Assembly: GCA_020465985.1 (NCBI GenBank)
Contig: JAANYP010009662.1
Location: 1 to 64,000, forward strand
Direction of reading: 5' to 3'
DNA: 64,000 nucleotides
DNA from: Centrapalus pauciflorus
Taxonomy: Eukaryota; Streptophyta; Magnoliopsida; Asterales; Asteraceae
Below the pieces are notes generated by a model. It made no database searches, had not been told where the DNA came from, and worked only from the letters and a program-made list of their open reading frames with translations. This document shows, piece by piece, positions 1 through 11,731 of the stretch. Each line of letters starts with the position of its first letter. Position 1 is the stretch's first letter. The translations under genes were made by a program, and so were the position numbers.

Positions 1-1458
1 AGCTTGAAAGTGGTTACTTCTGAAGACATACTTGCCTTAATTACCTGAAAATACATGCTAAAATACGTCAACAAAAATTGTTGGTGAGCTCATAGGTTTA
101 CGTGAAAAGACCAGTTGTATGGACATTATCAGAGGAGTTGAATTCATAAAATCATAAATTCCGTGTATGTATTACATAAACCATCATGCAACCGAAGCTT
201 AATTAGAATGAGTTTGCCCTGTGCAGTATTCCATACGTAATACCGTGTGTTGAATATATATGCACTCGCTGTTAGCCGAACCGAGCTAACACGAATGGGG
301 GACATGACTCCCAATAGATCTATCCACAATATACTCGCGCTTACAAATAAATGCAATTAACGGTTCATGATATAAGGGCTGATGGAATCCGAACATGTAA
401 TACATATAAGAAATAAACAGTTTTTGATGTCCATATGAAAACAGTGCATGTATTTCCACCCCAATAGATAGTGAAAAATAGGGGCTATGAAGACTCACCG
501 AACTTGTGATGGCAAAACGACGCGCAAAAATGCAAAAGTGCGTTGTTTGATGGGTGATGAAACCGGAGGTGTTTAACCGAGTCCTAAATGATGATAAGGA
601 CTTAATATCACTAATATATGATGATATGTATATTTATAGATTTTTATGTCTTAAATCACCCAACATTACAAGTTTATAAATAAAGTGCGCTTAAAACGTC
701 AAGTTTATATATATATACAATTTTCCAGCTTTTTCGGAGGTTTTTCGGCCTACTTTGAGGCTGTTTTTGACCAAGCTCCAAAATGTTTTAGACTTTGGTT
801 TTCTAGAACATTAAACTACTATATACAAAGGATTTTTAGAATCAAGAACGGCCATTTTTCTAGTTGTTTAGGTTGGTGAAAAATCTCGTTAAAAACGCTA
901 TGTTGACCATTTTTGAGCTGTCAAACTTTCGGTTTCTCAAATAATTTCTGGAGGTCTTAAACTTCATAATAAATTATGAAAAATTGCAGATCTATAGTTA
1001 AGACATAGATCTAACTTTTGAGACAAGAATCAACTCATTTCGTTGAGTTATGATTTAGTTATGATTTAGTTATGATTTTTCAAAGTCGATATAAATTTTC
1101 TGCCGAAAATCCGTAGTTTATAAACTTGAAACAACTTATGATTCTTGTTGTTTATTCAAAGACTACTTGTATAAAAGTCATAATAGTTATAAAAACACAT
1201 ATATATCACATGTTTTCATAATATTAACACTTTTATAATGTGTTCATATATTCATAAACACATTTAAAGAAACAACTTAAAAAAATAAAACTAGAAACTT
1301 ATAAACTTGAGTTTTTATGAAACTTGTTGTTGGTGATTATATATATTATGCAAGACTTATATAAACATAAATATATGATGAAATAAGTTAGTATTTACTT
1401 ACTTTGATGTATTTGGAGTATGAAATTGAGAAGAAGTTGGAACTCTTGCAAGATTTGA

Positions 1459-1535
1459 ACCAAGAACACTTGAAGTTCACCAAGAACACTTGAATTTCAC
1501 CAAGAACACTTGAATTTCACCAAGAACACTTGAAT
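1459..1535. repeat. 20-bp tandem repeat in R1 3' LTR, four units
   Basis: The word CAAGAACACTTGAA recurs with a period of exactly 20 bp, starting at 1461, 1481, 1501 and 1521. The partner LTR has only three units (7737-7790), so the array changed length after insertion. Confidence 0.9.
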
Positions 1536-1627
1536 GAAAATGTTTGTAGTGTGTGTGTGTGTGGGATCCGGTTTTGAGAGGAGAGAAAGAGATATTTTGG
1601 TGTGAAAATAATGAAAAGGAAGCCCTC

Positions 1628-1635
1628 TATTTATA
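1628..1635 (-). promoter_or_regulatory. TATA box of R1 LTR (left copy)
   Basis: On the minus strand the sequence reads CTATAAATAG inside the LTR. The same motif is kept in the other LTR at 7884-7891. It is the best core-promoter candidate for transcription of R1 toward lower coordinates. Confidence 0.6.
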
Positions 1636-2210
1636 GGCAAAGTCTTGGTCTTTCAAATGGAGGTGGAGTGTAAGATCATGTTGAAATGAAAGGAGAATGG
1701 GGTGTGAAAGATTTGATTGTGAAAGGTTATGGAGTTGGGAAATAAAAAATTGAAATCAAATCTTGGGTAGTACTACCCTATGACCAGATTTTTATGGATT
1801 ATTTTCATGTATTTATATATATATTTTTTTTTTGTATAAAAGTATTTAGAATGTATTCTTGTATTTCCCTTTTCTTGTAAATTCAAAAATACTTTTGAAT
1901 GCATTGTTTTAATGAATTGTTTTAGTCTTGCATAATTAATGTTAAGTAATTTTATTAGTATATGATTAGTGTCACTAATCATAATTTAATTATGTACTTA
2001 GTTGAATTAATCCCTCATATCGTAAATTGATCGGATTAATTGATTTCCCGATTCATCGCACCGATGAATTTGATTCCAATTGAGTTGAATTTTTTAATAA
2101 CCCTTGTTAATCACTTGATTAATTTCTAATGACCACTGATTAGGGTATAATTGGCTATTAAATACAGATTAGGTCATTGTTGCTAACCTGTTTTAGTGCC
2201 GGATGTTACA

Positions 2211-2221
2211 GTCTCCCCCTG
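2211..2221 (-). other. Polypurine tract of R1
   Basis: Just inside the 3' LTR the minus strand carries a purine run (AGGGGGAGAC) ending at the LTR start TGTAACA. This is the expected plus-strand priming site of an LTR retrotransposon. Confidence 0.75.
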
Positions 2222-2448
2222 TTAAGGGAATTTCGTCCCGAAATTTTATCTTGTTTCCTCAAGGGTATTGTTACTTAAGAGTAGATGAGAGTATCTTTGC
2301 TTTTACTGGCCTTTGCATGCCCTAGATAATTTTCGTTCATGCCTAGAATTCCATCTGACCTTGAGGATGGGTATACAACTGTGCTTCCATCCTTTGACCT
2401 TACGGTCCATGATTTCAACCGGCTCTTTGGTGAAGCAAAGTTTATCAT

Positions 2449-3441
2449 TTAGTTAGATCTCTCCCAAGGGGTAACAAGTGTCTCCTCTAACAACCACTTC
2501 TTCTTATTCGATACATGGAAGGTATTGTGCATGCTGCTAAGCTCTGGTGGTAACTCTAAACGATAAGCTACGAGTCCAATCCCCTTTAAGACTTTGTATT
2601 GCCAATGTATCGAGGGTTTAATTATCCTTGTTTCCCAAATCGTAACACGCCCTTCCATGGCAAGACTTTCATCAATACTTGTTCTCCTAATTAGAACTCA
2701 AGGGATTTTCTATTTTCATCTGCATAACTTTCTTACCATCGCAGGCAACTTTTAGTCAGTTCCGTATCTGTACTATCCTTTTGGTAGTTTCGTGAATGGT
2801 CTTAGGGCCAGTGATTTGGCTATTTCCTACTCCTACCCGCCAAATCGGCGATCGACACTTTCGCCCGTAGAGGGCCTCAAATGGAGCAGCTTTAATACTC
2901 GAGTGATAGCTATTGTAGTTAATAATTCCACTAAGGCAATTGAGTATCCATTACACAGGCTCTTAATGTGTGTTCTAGGGTTTGGATCGTTCTATTATTC
3001 TGACCATTGGTCTGAGGGTGATAAGTGGTACTCATGTCCAAGTTTGTATCCAAAGCTTGTAGTAATAATTGCCAAAAGCCTATATATAAATCTGCTATTC
3101 GTATTCGAAATGATTTAAATAGGCACTCCGTGTCCGGAGATGACTTCCTTGAGGTACGTTTGGACTGGCTTATTCATTCTATTGTTCTTCTTTATTGGTA
3201 GGAATGTGCGGATTTTGTTAGGCGATCGACTAATACTCAAATGGTTTCTTATGTTTGTCTTAACTTTGGAGCATGTTAGGAATTTGTTGACATATGTGGC
3301 AATGTCATCCTTCATGTTAGGCCACCCGTACAGCTCCTTAAGGTCATGATACATTTTATCGGATCCAGGGTGAACGACATATCTTAATTTGTGTCCTTCA
3401 TCCATAGTCAGCTTTCTTATTCCACCAAACAGAGTAATCAT
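2449..3441 (-). pseudogene. R1 integrase remnant
   Basis: Two readable blocks on the minus strand belong to a Ty3/gypsy integrase. At 3441-3240 lies the zinc-binding region, with HPGSDKMYHDLK followed by WPNMKDDI and a Cys pair region. At 2760-2449 lies the C-terminal domain, with a KVLPWKG-like stretch, then YRLELPPELS and HNTFHVS. The catalytic core between them is broken by stops and frameshifts and I cannot follow it. The order (zinc finger upstream, C-terminal domain next to the 3' LTR) fits a gypsy element read on the minus strand. It cannot encode an active enzyme. Confidence 0.8.
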
Positions 3442-3499
3442 ATTCTATTCACGAAATATCGATTTTTACTAGCCCTTATCCTAAACTATTTATCCACTT

Positions 3500-4700
3500 G
3501 TACTCTTAACGGCTTAGCTCATTAGTTTTCCTCAGGTGATAACGAATTTTCACGGTTACAATTACTTATTAGTTCCATCCAACGGTACTACTTCGTATTC
3601 GACTCTTTCTCGTTCGAGATGTGTTGGAGGCTCTTATGGTCTGTGAATACAATACACTTCATACCGTACAACTAATGTCTCCAAGGATAAAGACTACTGC
3701 TTCAAGATCCAGATCATGCGTTGTGTAAATCACCTAGTGAACCTTAAGTTTTCATAAAGCATAAGCTATGACCTATCTTTCTATATCAACCCATTGTGTG
3801 AAGTGTCATAGTAATCTATAAATTTCTCGTTCCTCTTAGGTATGGACAAAATAGGCGCGCTGCACAGTTTGTGCTTTAATAACTGAAATGATATCTCCTG
3901 ATCCTTGCTCCAATCATACTTAATGTCCTTTCGGGTCAGTTTTGTTAGAGCTCTGGTGAACTTAGAGAAATTTCTGATAATTGCTTATAATAAGTGGCAA
4001 GTCTTAAGGACCGTCGTATTTTTATGGGGGTTCTAAGAGTTAACCAATTTCTGATAGTCTCGATCTTGGCGGGGTCAACTTGGATTCCTTTACTATTGAT
4101 CACGTGACTGAGAAATCTTACCTATCTTAGTCAAAAGTCAAACTTAGAAAGCTTGGCATATAGTTGTTCTTTCTTCAACAACTCTAGAATCAGTCTTAAA
4201 TGTTTGCTCGTGCTCCTCCTTGTTTCGTGAGTAGATTAAGAAGTCATTCAAGAATACAATCACGAATTTGTCTAGATAAGGTTTGCACACCTAATGAGGT
4301 CCATGAGTATCGTTGGGGCACAGGTTAATCCCAACGGCATTAATAGGAATTTATGTTGACCGAAACGGAATCTGAAAGCTGTCTTTGAAATATCTTTCTT
4401 GCGAACTCTAACCTGATGATAACCAGACCTTAGGTCGATCTTCTAACAGAAGCTTAATTCTTGGAGTTTGGTCAAATAAGTCATTGATCCTTGTGAGCGG
4501 GTGTCGGTTCTTTTAGTTTATCTAGCTCTTAGTAATTGATGCACATTCTGAAGGTTCCATTCTTCTTCTTTATGAACAAAACTGGAGCTCCTCTAGAGCG
4601 AGGAACTCGGTTTGATAAACCTTTTATCTAAGAGCTACTACAGTTGGTTGGACGATTCGCAGCTGATACTAGGCCTATTTTTGAGTTTGAGTTGCCTCGA
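3500..4700 (-). pseudogene. R1 reverse transcriptase / RNase H remnant
   Basis: Minus-strand translation in shifting frames gives gypsy reverse-transcriptase pieces: RGAPVLFIKKKNGTFRMC near 4610-4540, then VIVFLNDFLIYS near 4265-4230. RNase H-like residues (DLEAVVF) follow near 3700-3600. The active-site block reads F-L-N-D where family members have two adjacent aspartates, so the first is Asn (codon at 4246-4248). Many stops and indels interrupt the frame. The order RT, RNase H, integrase toward lower coordinates confirms Ty3/gypsy type. Confidence 0.75.
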
Positions 4701-4899
4701 TGTTGGGAGTTCAGGTAAGTGTTCTGGAAAAACTTTGGGGTAACCATAAATAATAAGAATATTTTCGAGCCGCTTTCCCTTTGGCTCCCTCTCTATCCAC
4801 ACTTCAGGGTCCTAATGCTAGAGATGATGCTTACTTTGGTATTTCATGCTTTGCGTTGGACAGTAAGGACCTTCTTATTGGCTAAAGGTATATGAACTG

Positions 4900-5260
4900 T
4901 GTTCTTGTTGCATACTATTTCCACACGATTTTCGATAGCCAATCCATGCCTATGACCAGGTAAACACTTCCCAGTTTGATGGGTATCAAGTCTGTTTCAA
5001 AGAGTCGGCCTACTAATTCTAAGGAGCATCCTCGACTTATATTATTTGTCTTAAGCGTCTCACTGTCATCAACCTCAATAGCATAAGTAGCACTTAATGG
5101 AATTTATCTGCTTAGTGAACTTAGTGGATATAAAGCTCCTATCAGCACCAGTATCAAATAGTAGAAATGCATAAGTGGTATCTAATGGGGTATGAGGATA
5201 AGTCAACGGGTTTGAAATTTCTTAGGCAGATAGTCACACCTTTATCTTTTCCTACGCAGA
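4900..5260 (-). pseudogene. R1 aspartic protease remnant
   Basis: On the minus strand near 5155-5120 the sequence gives FDTGADRSFIS, the active-site block of a retroviral-type aspartic protease. An IGM-type segment follows near 4950. The D-T-G triad is intact, but surrounding frames are interrupted. In a working element this enzyme would release gag and pol products from the polyprotein in the cytoplasmic particle. Confidence 0.7.
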
Positions 5261-6009
5261 GTTGTAGTTAAAACTTAATTCCTCATAAAAGTTCTTGATA
5301 CTTAATCTTTGTATATGATATGGTCGATATTTTCTGATAAATTCTTAAGCCTTATTTACCCTAAGATATATCAGATAGTAAAGCCTAGAGAAATACTATA
5401 AAGAGATGCCTCCGGGGTTTCCTCGTACTCCAGAGCGTTAAGTCATTGGGTTAGTTCTGCAGTTAGGGCTTTGTGCTTCGCTAGGTGCTGTCACAATTCG
5501 TCGATTCCGTCTTGTTAAATCGCCTGGGTATTCTGGTTGGCCTAAGGTTTGTTGGTGGTTTGCATTGCCTCCTACTTAATCCTTGCAAAGATCTCACCGA
5601 CCTCTTGGTGGATTTTGTCAAAATTGGAGGTCGTGTCTGGCGGCCCTTGCCACCAACAGGGGCATCGTTTGTTACATAGGTTTCTAGGTAAGTGTCGGCA
5701 CTTGAGAGGAAGATGGTGTTCTGACTTCAAACTGGATTTGGATCCCCTCCTCGTTTCTCCACTCTTGAAGAGTGTGAGGCATCCATCCCCTCTGTTCTAT
5801 GCTTGCTGGTTACTACTGCGGCGGGCTTGGCTGATGGGCAGGTACTGGGATAGACTCCCGTTGTGCTAGTGACACCCTTTCCCTAGGGGTGAATTTCGAC
5901 ATGTTATTGTCATCAGGGTCCATATATGTGTTCACAGTTCTTGAAGAAAGTTTAGTTTTTGTAACAGTTATAGTCTAGGTACTAATGCAACCTAGTTCAC
6001 TATAACTAT
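5261..6009 (-). other. R1 leader and eroded gag position
   Basis: This stretch sits between the primer-binding site and the protease, where gag belongs. No capsid motif or CCHC zinc knuckle is recognisable in either strand. The whole R1 interior (2211-6025) is only about 3.8 kb, short for a gypsy element, so gag has probably been largely deleted. Two overlapping plus-strand ORFs here (5485-5869) are antisense to it and look like chance. Confidence 0.45.
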
Positions 6010-6022
6010 GGCTCTGATACCA
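6010..6022 (-). other. R1 primer-binding site
   Basis: The minus strand reads TGGTATCAGAGCC three bases inside the 5' LTR, complementary to the 3' end of plant initiator tRNA-Met. This fixes the element's direction: transcription runs toward lower coordinates. Confidence 0.88.
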
Positions 6023-6025
6023 ATC

Positions 6026-8463
6026 TGTCACACCCTGCTACCCCGGTTGGCAGCGAGGCGTGACGAGTGCGGAAGCGTGACCATAATCATAATGAACGAC
6101 CACTATATGGACGTTTTCAAAAATACATCGATATAACCTTAAAAGGTAGAAACATTTTACATAACCCGTAAATAATAAAGAGTAGTTCGCAAGGTACAGA
6201 GATTTGAATACATAATTAAATTATCCAAAATAATGCAAATAAATCTCCGACGGTTTGAAAAAGAATGCGACTCCTTAAGTGCGGAAGCTTGAAAGTGGTT
6301 ACTTCTGAAGGCATACTTGCCTTAATTACCTGAAAATACATGCTAAAATACGTCAACAAAAATTGTTGGTGAGCTCATAGGTTTACGCGAAAAGACCAGT
6401 TGTATGGACATTATCAGATGAGTTGAATTTATAAAATCATAAATTCCGTGTATGTATTACATAAACCATCATGCAACCGAAGCTTAATTAGAATGAGTTT
6501 GCCCTGTGCAGTATTCCCATACGTAATACCGTGTGTTGAATATATATGCACTCGCTGTTAGCCGAACCGAGCTAACACGAATGGGGGACATGACTCCCAA
6601 TAGATCTATCCACAATATACTCGCGCTTACAAATAAATGCAATTAACGGTTCATGATATAAGGGCTGATGGAATCCGAACATGTAATACATATAAGAAAT
6701 AAACAGTTTTGATGTCCATATGAAAAACAGTGCATGTATTTCCACCCCAATAGATAGTGAAAAATAGGGGCTATGAAGACTCACCGAACTTGTGATGGCA
6801 AAACGACGCGCAAAAATGCAAAAGTGCGTTGTTTGATGGGTGATGAAACCGGAGGTGTTTAACCGAGTCCTAAATGATGATAAGGACTTAATATCACTAA
6901 TATATGATAATATGTATATTTATAGATTTTTATGTCTTAAATCACCCAACATTACAAGTTTATAAATAAAGTGCGCTTAAAACGTCAAGTTTATATATAT
7001 ATACAATTTTCCAGCTTTTTCGGAGGTTTTTCGGCCTACTTTGAGGCTGTTTTTGACCAAGCTCCAAAATGTTTTAGACTTTGGTTTTCTAGGACATTAA
7101 ACTACTATATACAAAGGATTTTTAGAATCAAGAATGACCATTTTTCGAGTTGTTTAGGTTGGTGAAAAATCTCGTTAAAAACGCTATGTTGACCATTTTT
7201 GAGCTGTCAAACTTTCGGTTTCTCAAATACTTTCTGGAGGTCTTAAACTTCAAAATAAATTATGAAAAATTGCAGATCTATAGTTAAGACATAGATCTAA
7301 CTTTTGAGACAAGAATCAACTCATTTCGTTGAGTTATAATTTAGTTATGATTTTTCAAAGTCGATATAAATTTTCTGCCGAAAATCCGTAGTTTATAAAC
7401 TTGAAACAACTTATGATTCTTGTTGTTTATTCAAAGACTACTTGTATAAAAGTCATAATAGTTATAAAAACACATATATATCACATGTTTTCATAATATT
7501 AACACTTTTATAATGTGTTCATATATTCATAAACACATTTAAAGAAACAACTTAAAAATAAAACTAGAAACTTATAAACTTGAGTTTTTATGAAACTTGT
7601 TGTTGTTGGTGATTATATATATTATGCAAGACTTATATAAACATAAATATATGATGAAATAAGTTAGTATTTACTTACTTTGATGTATTTGGAGTATGAA
7701 ATTGAGAAGAAGTTGGAACTCTTGCAAGATTTGAACCAAGAACACTTGAAGTTCACCAAGAACACTTGAATTTCACCAAGAACACTTGAATGAAAATGTT
7801 TGTAGTGTGTGTGTGTGTGGGATCCGGTTTTGAGAGGAGAGAAAGAGATATTTTGGTGTGAAAATAATGAAAAGGAAGCCCTCTATTTATAGGCAAAGTC
7901 TTGGTCTTTCAAATGGAGGTGGAGTGTAAGATCATGTTGAAATGAAAGGAGAATGGGGTGTGAAAGATTTGATTATGAAAGGTTATGGAGTTGGGAAATA
8001 AAAAATTGAAATCAAATCTTGGGTAGTACTACCCTATGACCAGATTTTTATGGATTATTTTCATGTATTTATATATATTTTTTTTTGTATAAAAGTATTT
8101 AGAATGTATTCTTGTATTTCCCTTTTCTTGTAAATTCATAAATACTTTTGAATGCATTGTTTTAATGAATTGTTTTAGTCTTGCATAATTAATGTTAAGT
8201 AATTGTATTAGTGTATGATTAGTGTCACTAATCATAATTTAATTATGTACTTAGTTGAATTAATCCCTCATATCGTAAATTGATCGGATTAATTGATTTC
8301 CCGATTCATCGCACCGATAAATTTGATTCTAATTGAGTTGAATTTTCTAATAACCCTTGTTAATCACTTGATTAATTTCTAATGACCACTGATTAGGGTA
8401 TAATTGGCTATTAAATACAGATTAGGTCATTGTTGCTAACCTGGTTTAGTGCCGGATGTTACA
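6026..8463 (-). repeat. R1 5' LTR (gypsy), complete
   Basis: This complete LTR of 2438 bp runs from TGTCACACCC to GGATGTTACA on the plus strand. On the minus strand that is TGTAACATCC...GGGTGTGACA. It is followed by CATTG (8464-8468), the probable target duplication, whose partner is outside the window. It contains a TATA motif at 7884-7891 (minus) and three 20-bp units at 7737-7790. Confidence 0.95.
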
Positions 8464-9340
8464 CATTGAATATCTATCATGTGTTATAGGCGGACATTAG
8501 TCGTGTTTAGGATTCAAGCCTTGCTACCGTCACCCATTCACTTCAAGCGACGTGAGTATTCACAACCCCTTTTTTTATATTATTTACCGTTTTTGGGGGA
8601 AAAACATGCATTTGAATTACAATAATGCGGTTGTGTTACATTTTCTTGATACATATGAACTCATATATTGTTCACTTATTTTTGGCACTTTGGTACATAT
8701 ACAATTGTAGTCTTGTTATGAGTTAACAAATTATACATTATGTAAGTCCACACAACATACACTACTCATTTAGCTCAATTTGTTGAGCCGTATGGTACTT
8801 ATGGATATCGATATTTGGTTGACTACCCACTCATGAGGTTCTAGTGAGTGCATATTTATCATACAAACATTTATATGATTACACATGTGGCATTAAGTCA
8901 ACATTTCTTTTAGGATTGAGTAGTGGTTCATTTCATATACATTGTATACAACATCACCATGTGCTACAATATACAACCGTTGAATATCATTTATCAATTT
9001 TTAGCAACTTTTTATTTGTAAATGATTGCTACATATAAAACCTATGAACTCACCAACTACTTTGATAGTTGACCCCTTTTTTATACATGCGTTTCAGGAA
9101 ATCATCCGTAAGCAGACACGTTGAAGCATGTGGGCATGGAATTGATGTGTTTATTAATTTCCTTTTCAATTATGTATTTAAAAACAACGTTGTTGGTTAT
9201 GGTTGTAAACTTATCAAACCTACTTTTGGATGTATGGAATGAATATTTTGAACTATTTTTATGATTGGTATGTGTTTATATTTTATGCTATGATCACATC
9301 ACTGTTACATCACGTGTTTCCGCTTTAGCGGGGTGTGACA
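8464..9340 (+). repeat. Right part of another gypsy-type LTR
   Basis: This segment ends in GGGGTGTGACA, the same type of terminus as other gypsy LTRs here. It holds the pattern seen near the 3' end of the other LTRs: CTCACCAAC, then a T-rich tract and TTTCAGG (9040-9095). R1 appears to have inserted into this LTR, so its left part should lie left of the window. It abuts the transposase gene abruptly, so it is a 3' or solo LTR that landed inside that gene. No coding sequence was seen. Confidence 0.6.
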
Positions 9341-10410
9341 CACGTATAATATGCCACTTCTACAAATGGTTGGTGTAACTTCAACCAATACGACATTTTG
9401 TATTGGTTACGCCATAATGCATAGGGAAATAACAACAAATTACGTTTGAGCGTTGAACCAACTAAAATCAGTGATGAATCCAGTGGCTCAAGCAAAAGTG
9501 ATTGTTACAGATGGGGAGTCGGCATTAATGAAAGCATGCACAATTATTTTCCGCAAGCCCATAAATTGCTATGCATATGACATATCCCCCAAAATATTTT
9601 GAAGAATTGTCGACCATGATTTAATCTACAAGGTTAGAATTTGTTTCAACATAAATGAGATAAATTGGTTGAATTATTCATCAGAAGACATCTATGTAAA
9701 TAATTACATTAGTCTACAACGGTATCTGCACGATGCTAAAGGTACCATTATAAATAATATTTTTTTCTTATAAATTCAAACTATATTTTTTAACTTATTT
9801 GATTATGACATATTTTTTATTTGATATTTAATAGTTTCAGCACATGTGCCTGGATATGTGAATGATACTTGGCTGAACCCATATAAGAAAATGTTTGTGT
9901 TAGTTTGGTGTGACAAGTCTCTCACTTTCTGTAACAACATGACGAACAGACTGGAGAGCCAACATGTCGGTCTAAAAAGTTTATTAAATTCATCACAAAA
10001 TAAGTTAGATGCAATAGTAGAAAAATAGAAGAAATAATAAAATTATAACACTCGACAGTTCTAGAAAAATTAGAAAATAGTAGAATAAAAGTGCCACATA
10101 GGACAAATTTACGTCATTTTAGGATTTTAAAGGGAAGAGTGTCAAAATATGCTTTAGAAAAAATTTGGTCTCAACTACAACGACTTAACAGCATAGAAAA
10201 TATAACGACTGAAAATTGTTGGTGTAAACTTCGTACCAGTTATGGGCTAATATGTGCGCATGAACTTGATTATTATTTAAAGGAATAATTGTTCATTCCG
10301 CTACAAACGGTTGATGCATTCTGGACGACACTAGAGGTGTTTAACCCCAACCAAGATGAAGTGGATGACATATCTTGTGGTGCAGAGCTCAATGAATTCA
10401 AAGAAACTTT
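9341..10410 (+). pseudogene. MULE (FAR1-like) transposase, C-terminal half
   Basis: Translation from 9346 gives the MULE transposase domain: YNMPLLQMVGVTSTN, then VIVTDGESALMKAC (the DGES block carries a catalytic acid), then QAHKLLC after a frameshift near 9551. From 9841 comes VPGYVNDTWLNPYKKMF and TNRLESQHVGLKS. From 10091 comes the tail LEKIWSQLQRL with CWCKLRTSYGL, the cysteine/histidine region that ends this family's core. An AT-rich GT...AG intron fits 9742-9840. In-frame stops (for example at about 9450 and 10026) make it dead. The N-terminal DNA-binding half is missing, cut off by the LTR at 9340. Active relatives cut and paste Mutator-type DNA elements. Confidence 0.8.
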
Positions 10411-10545
10411 TGCAAAATAGGATCGTAGAGAAAAGATAGGTATGTTGAGCACACTGTAGGGGATAACTTTTTCAACCACCAAATCTGTTGGTGAACCTTC
10501 TGTAAAAAAAGTACTCGTGGTCCTCCGAATAAGGGCAAACAAGCT

Positions 10546-10785
10546 ATGTCGCGTCAATTTGACTTGAACGAACCACCAAGTCATAGTGAATATGTGTATC
10601 GCGTTCTGCAACATCAACATGAGCCACCAAGACATGGTGAATATGTGTATCGCGATTCGCAACCCCAACAAGAGCCACCAAGACATAGTGAAAATGTGTA
10701 TCGCGATACAACACAGTCCTGCCGCTTCTATAGGCCAGTTGTTTTTGACTTGAATGATCGAATATCATCTGCCTTGGATTACTAA
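10546..10785 (+). pseudogene. Linker with degenerate peptide repeats
   Basis: Between the transposase and OTU parts lies FDLNEPPSHSEYVYRV, followed by two more copies of a roughly 20-residue unit (EPPRHGEYVYRD, EPPRHSENVYRD). At DNA level these are 60-62 bp repeats from 10556 to 10710. The stretch is in the right place and strand to be the linker of the same protein. An intron-like GT...AG segment follows at about 10891-10970. No known domain was recognised. Confidence 0.55.
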
Positions 10786-11130
10786 CTAACATACCAAGAC
10801 TACATATATCAAGAGTCGTCATCAATGGTGAACGACTTTTTCGGACAAGAACCGTTTATGCAAAACTTAATAACTTACCAGCCAATACAGGTATTAAATA
10901 TTTATTTTTATGTTTATTTATTTTTTAATTATCTATCGGATTCACTTTGTTTTATATGATTAACGTTAGGAACCGGCAAGTTCATGGCAATATGGATACG
11001 CTCATCACGATCTTACACAACTAGATGATTATTATTCTCATCCACCAACACGCATAATGTATGATATTGATTATTATGTACCCGGTTTATTGGATGGTTG
11101 ATATTAAATCAATTTTATATAGGAACCAGT

Positions 11131-11731
11131 ACGATACAACCATCCACTCATGAATGAAATTCCATCATTTTTCAACCATATGTCATCGACATAGAAGATG
11201 TTGAAGGTGATGGAAATTGTGGTTTTCGATCAATAGTTGTTGCTATAGGTCGACATCAAAACGAATGGCCAACAGTTCGCAGTGAATTATTGGAGGAGTT
11301 ACGTAAAAATAAGAAACACTATAAAATATTCACCGCTTACGGAAGAGTAAAAGAATCTTTAAATTGGAAAGGTTCCGGATTTGCACCAAGTCATCATTGG
11401 TTGTTTATTTTTGATTCTGGAATTTTGATCGCTAATAAGTATGAGTGCATTCTTTATTGTTTAACAAATGAAGGCAGCAATAGGTATTTTCCTCTTTGGT
11501 CAACCCCACGTTCTGAAAATGAATCCATCACAATCGCACATGTACATGGAAATCATTTTATAAAAGTTGATCTGTAGGAAGGTCATCCAATGCCCACTGT
11601 TTGTGAGTTTAACTTGCGTTCCATAAAAAAACAAAAAAAAAAGTGGATGGGAAGATTTGTATAAAGATCGGTTACTTGCCTATAAACAAGCCCATAATAC
11701 TGAATGTAATATACATGTACTATTGGAGTGA
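11131..11731 (+). pseudogene. OTU-type cysteine protease domain, C-terminal to the MULE transposase
   Basis: From 11191 the frame reads IEDVEGDGNCGFRSI, where D-G-N-C-x-F-R is the catalytic loop of OTU deubiquitinases (Cys at 11218-11220). Then comes WPTVRSELLEEL and, about 100 residues later, GNHFIKVDL, which supplies the catalytic His region (near 11550). A TAG at 11575-11577 ends the open frame. Beyond a run of A's the tail resumes in another frame (WEDLYKDRLLAY) to a TGA at 11729-11731. The order transposase, repeat linker, OTU indicates one fused gene. It is broken in several places, so a host deubiquitinase is unlikely. Confidence 0.78.

Larger units (their letters stand above)
1..2210 (-). 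repeat. R1 3' LTR (gypsy), cut by the window edge
   Basis: This is the left copy of a long direct repeat. Window base 1 matches 6286 and the match runs to the shared end GGATGTTACA at 2210 (8463 in the other copy). Read on the minus strand the LTR begins TGTAACATCC, and its partner ends GGGTGTGACA, the usual TG...CA form. By comparison about 260 bp of this copy lies left of the window. The copies differ by scattered substitutions and small indels, so insertion is not recent. Small ORFs here recur in both copies but show no protein resemblance and are treated as non-coding. Confidence 0.93.

Noticed and set aside
685..879. Small ORF repeated in both R1 LTRs (also at 6971)
   Set aside because: It is duplicated only because the LTR is duplicated, lies inside the LTR, and lacks any recognisable protein feature.
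5485..5869. Plus-strand ORFs opposite the R1 gag position
   Set aside because: Overlapping, Arg/Leu-rich, antisense to the element, and without similarity to any family I recognise.
6010..6022. tRNA-Met gene fragments at the TGGTATCAGAGC sites
   Set aside because: Only 12-13 bases match and each lies just inside an LTR, so they are primer-binding sites.
11131..11577. Host OTU deubiquitinase gene
   Set aside because: It follows a Mutator-like transposase and linker on the same strand, has a premature stop and a frameshifted tail, and looks like the end of the transposon gene.
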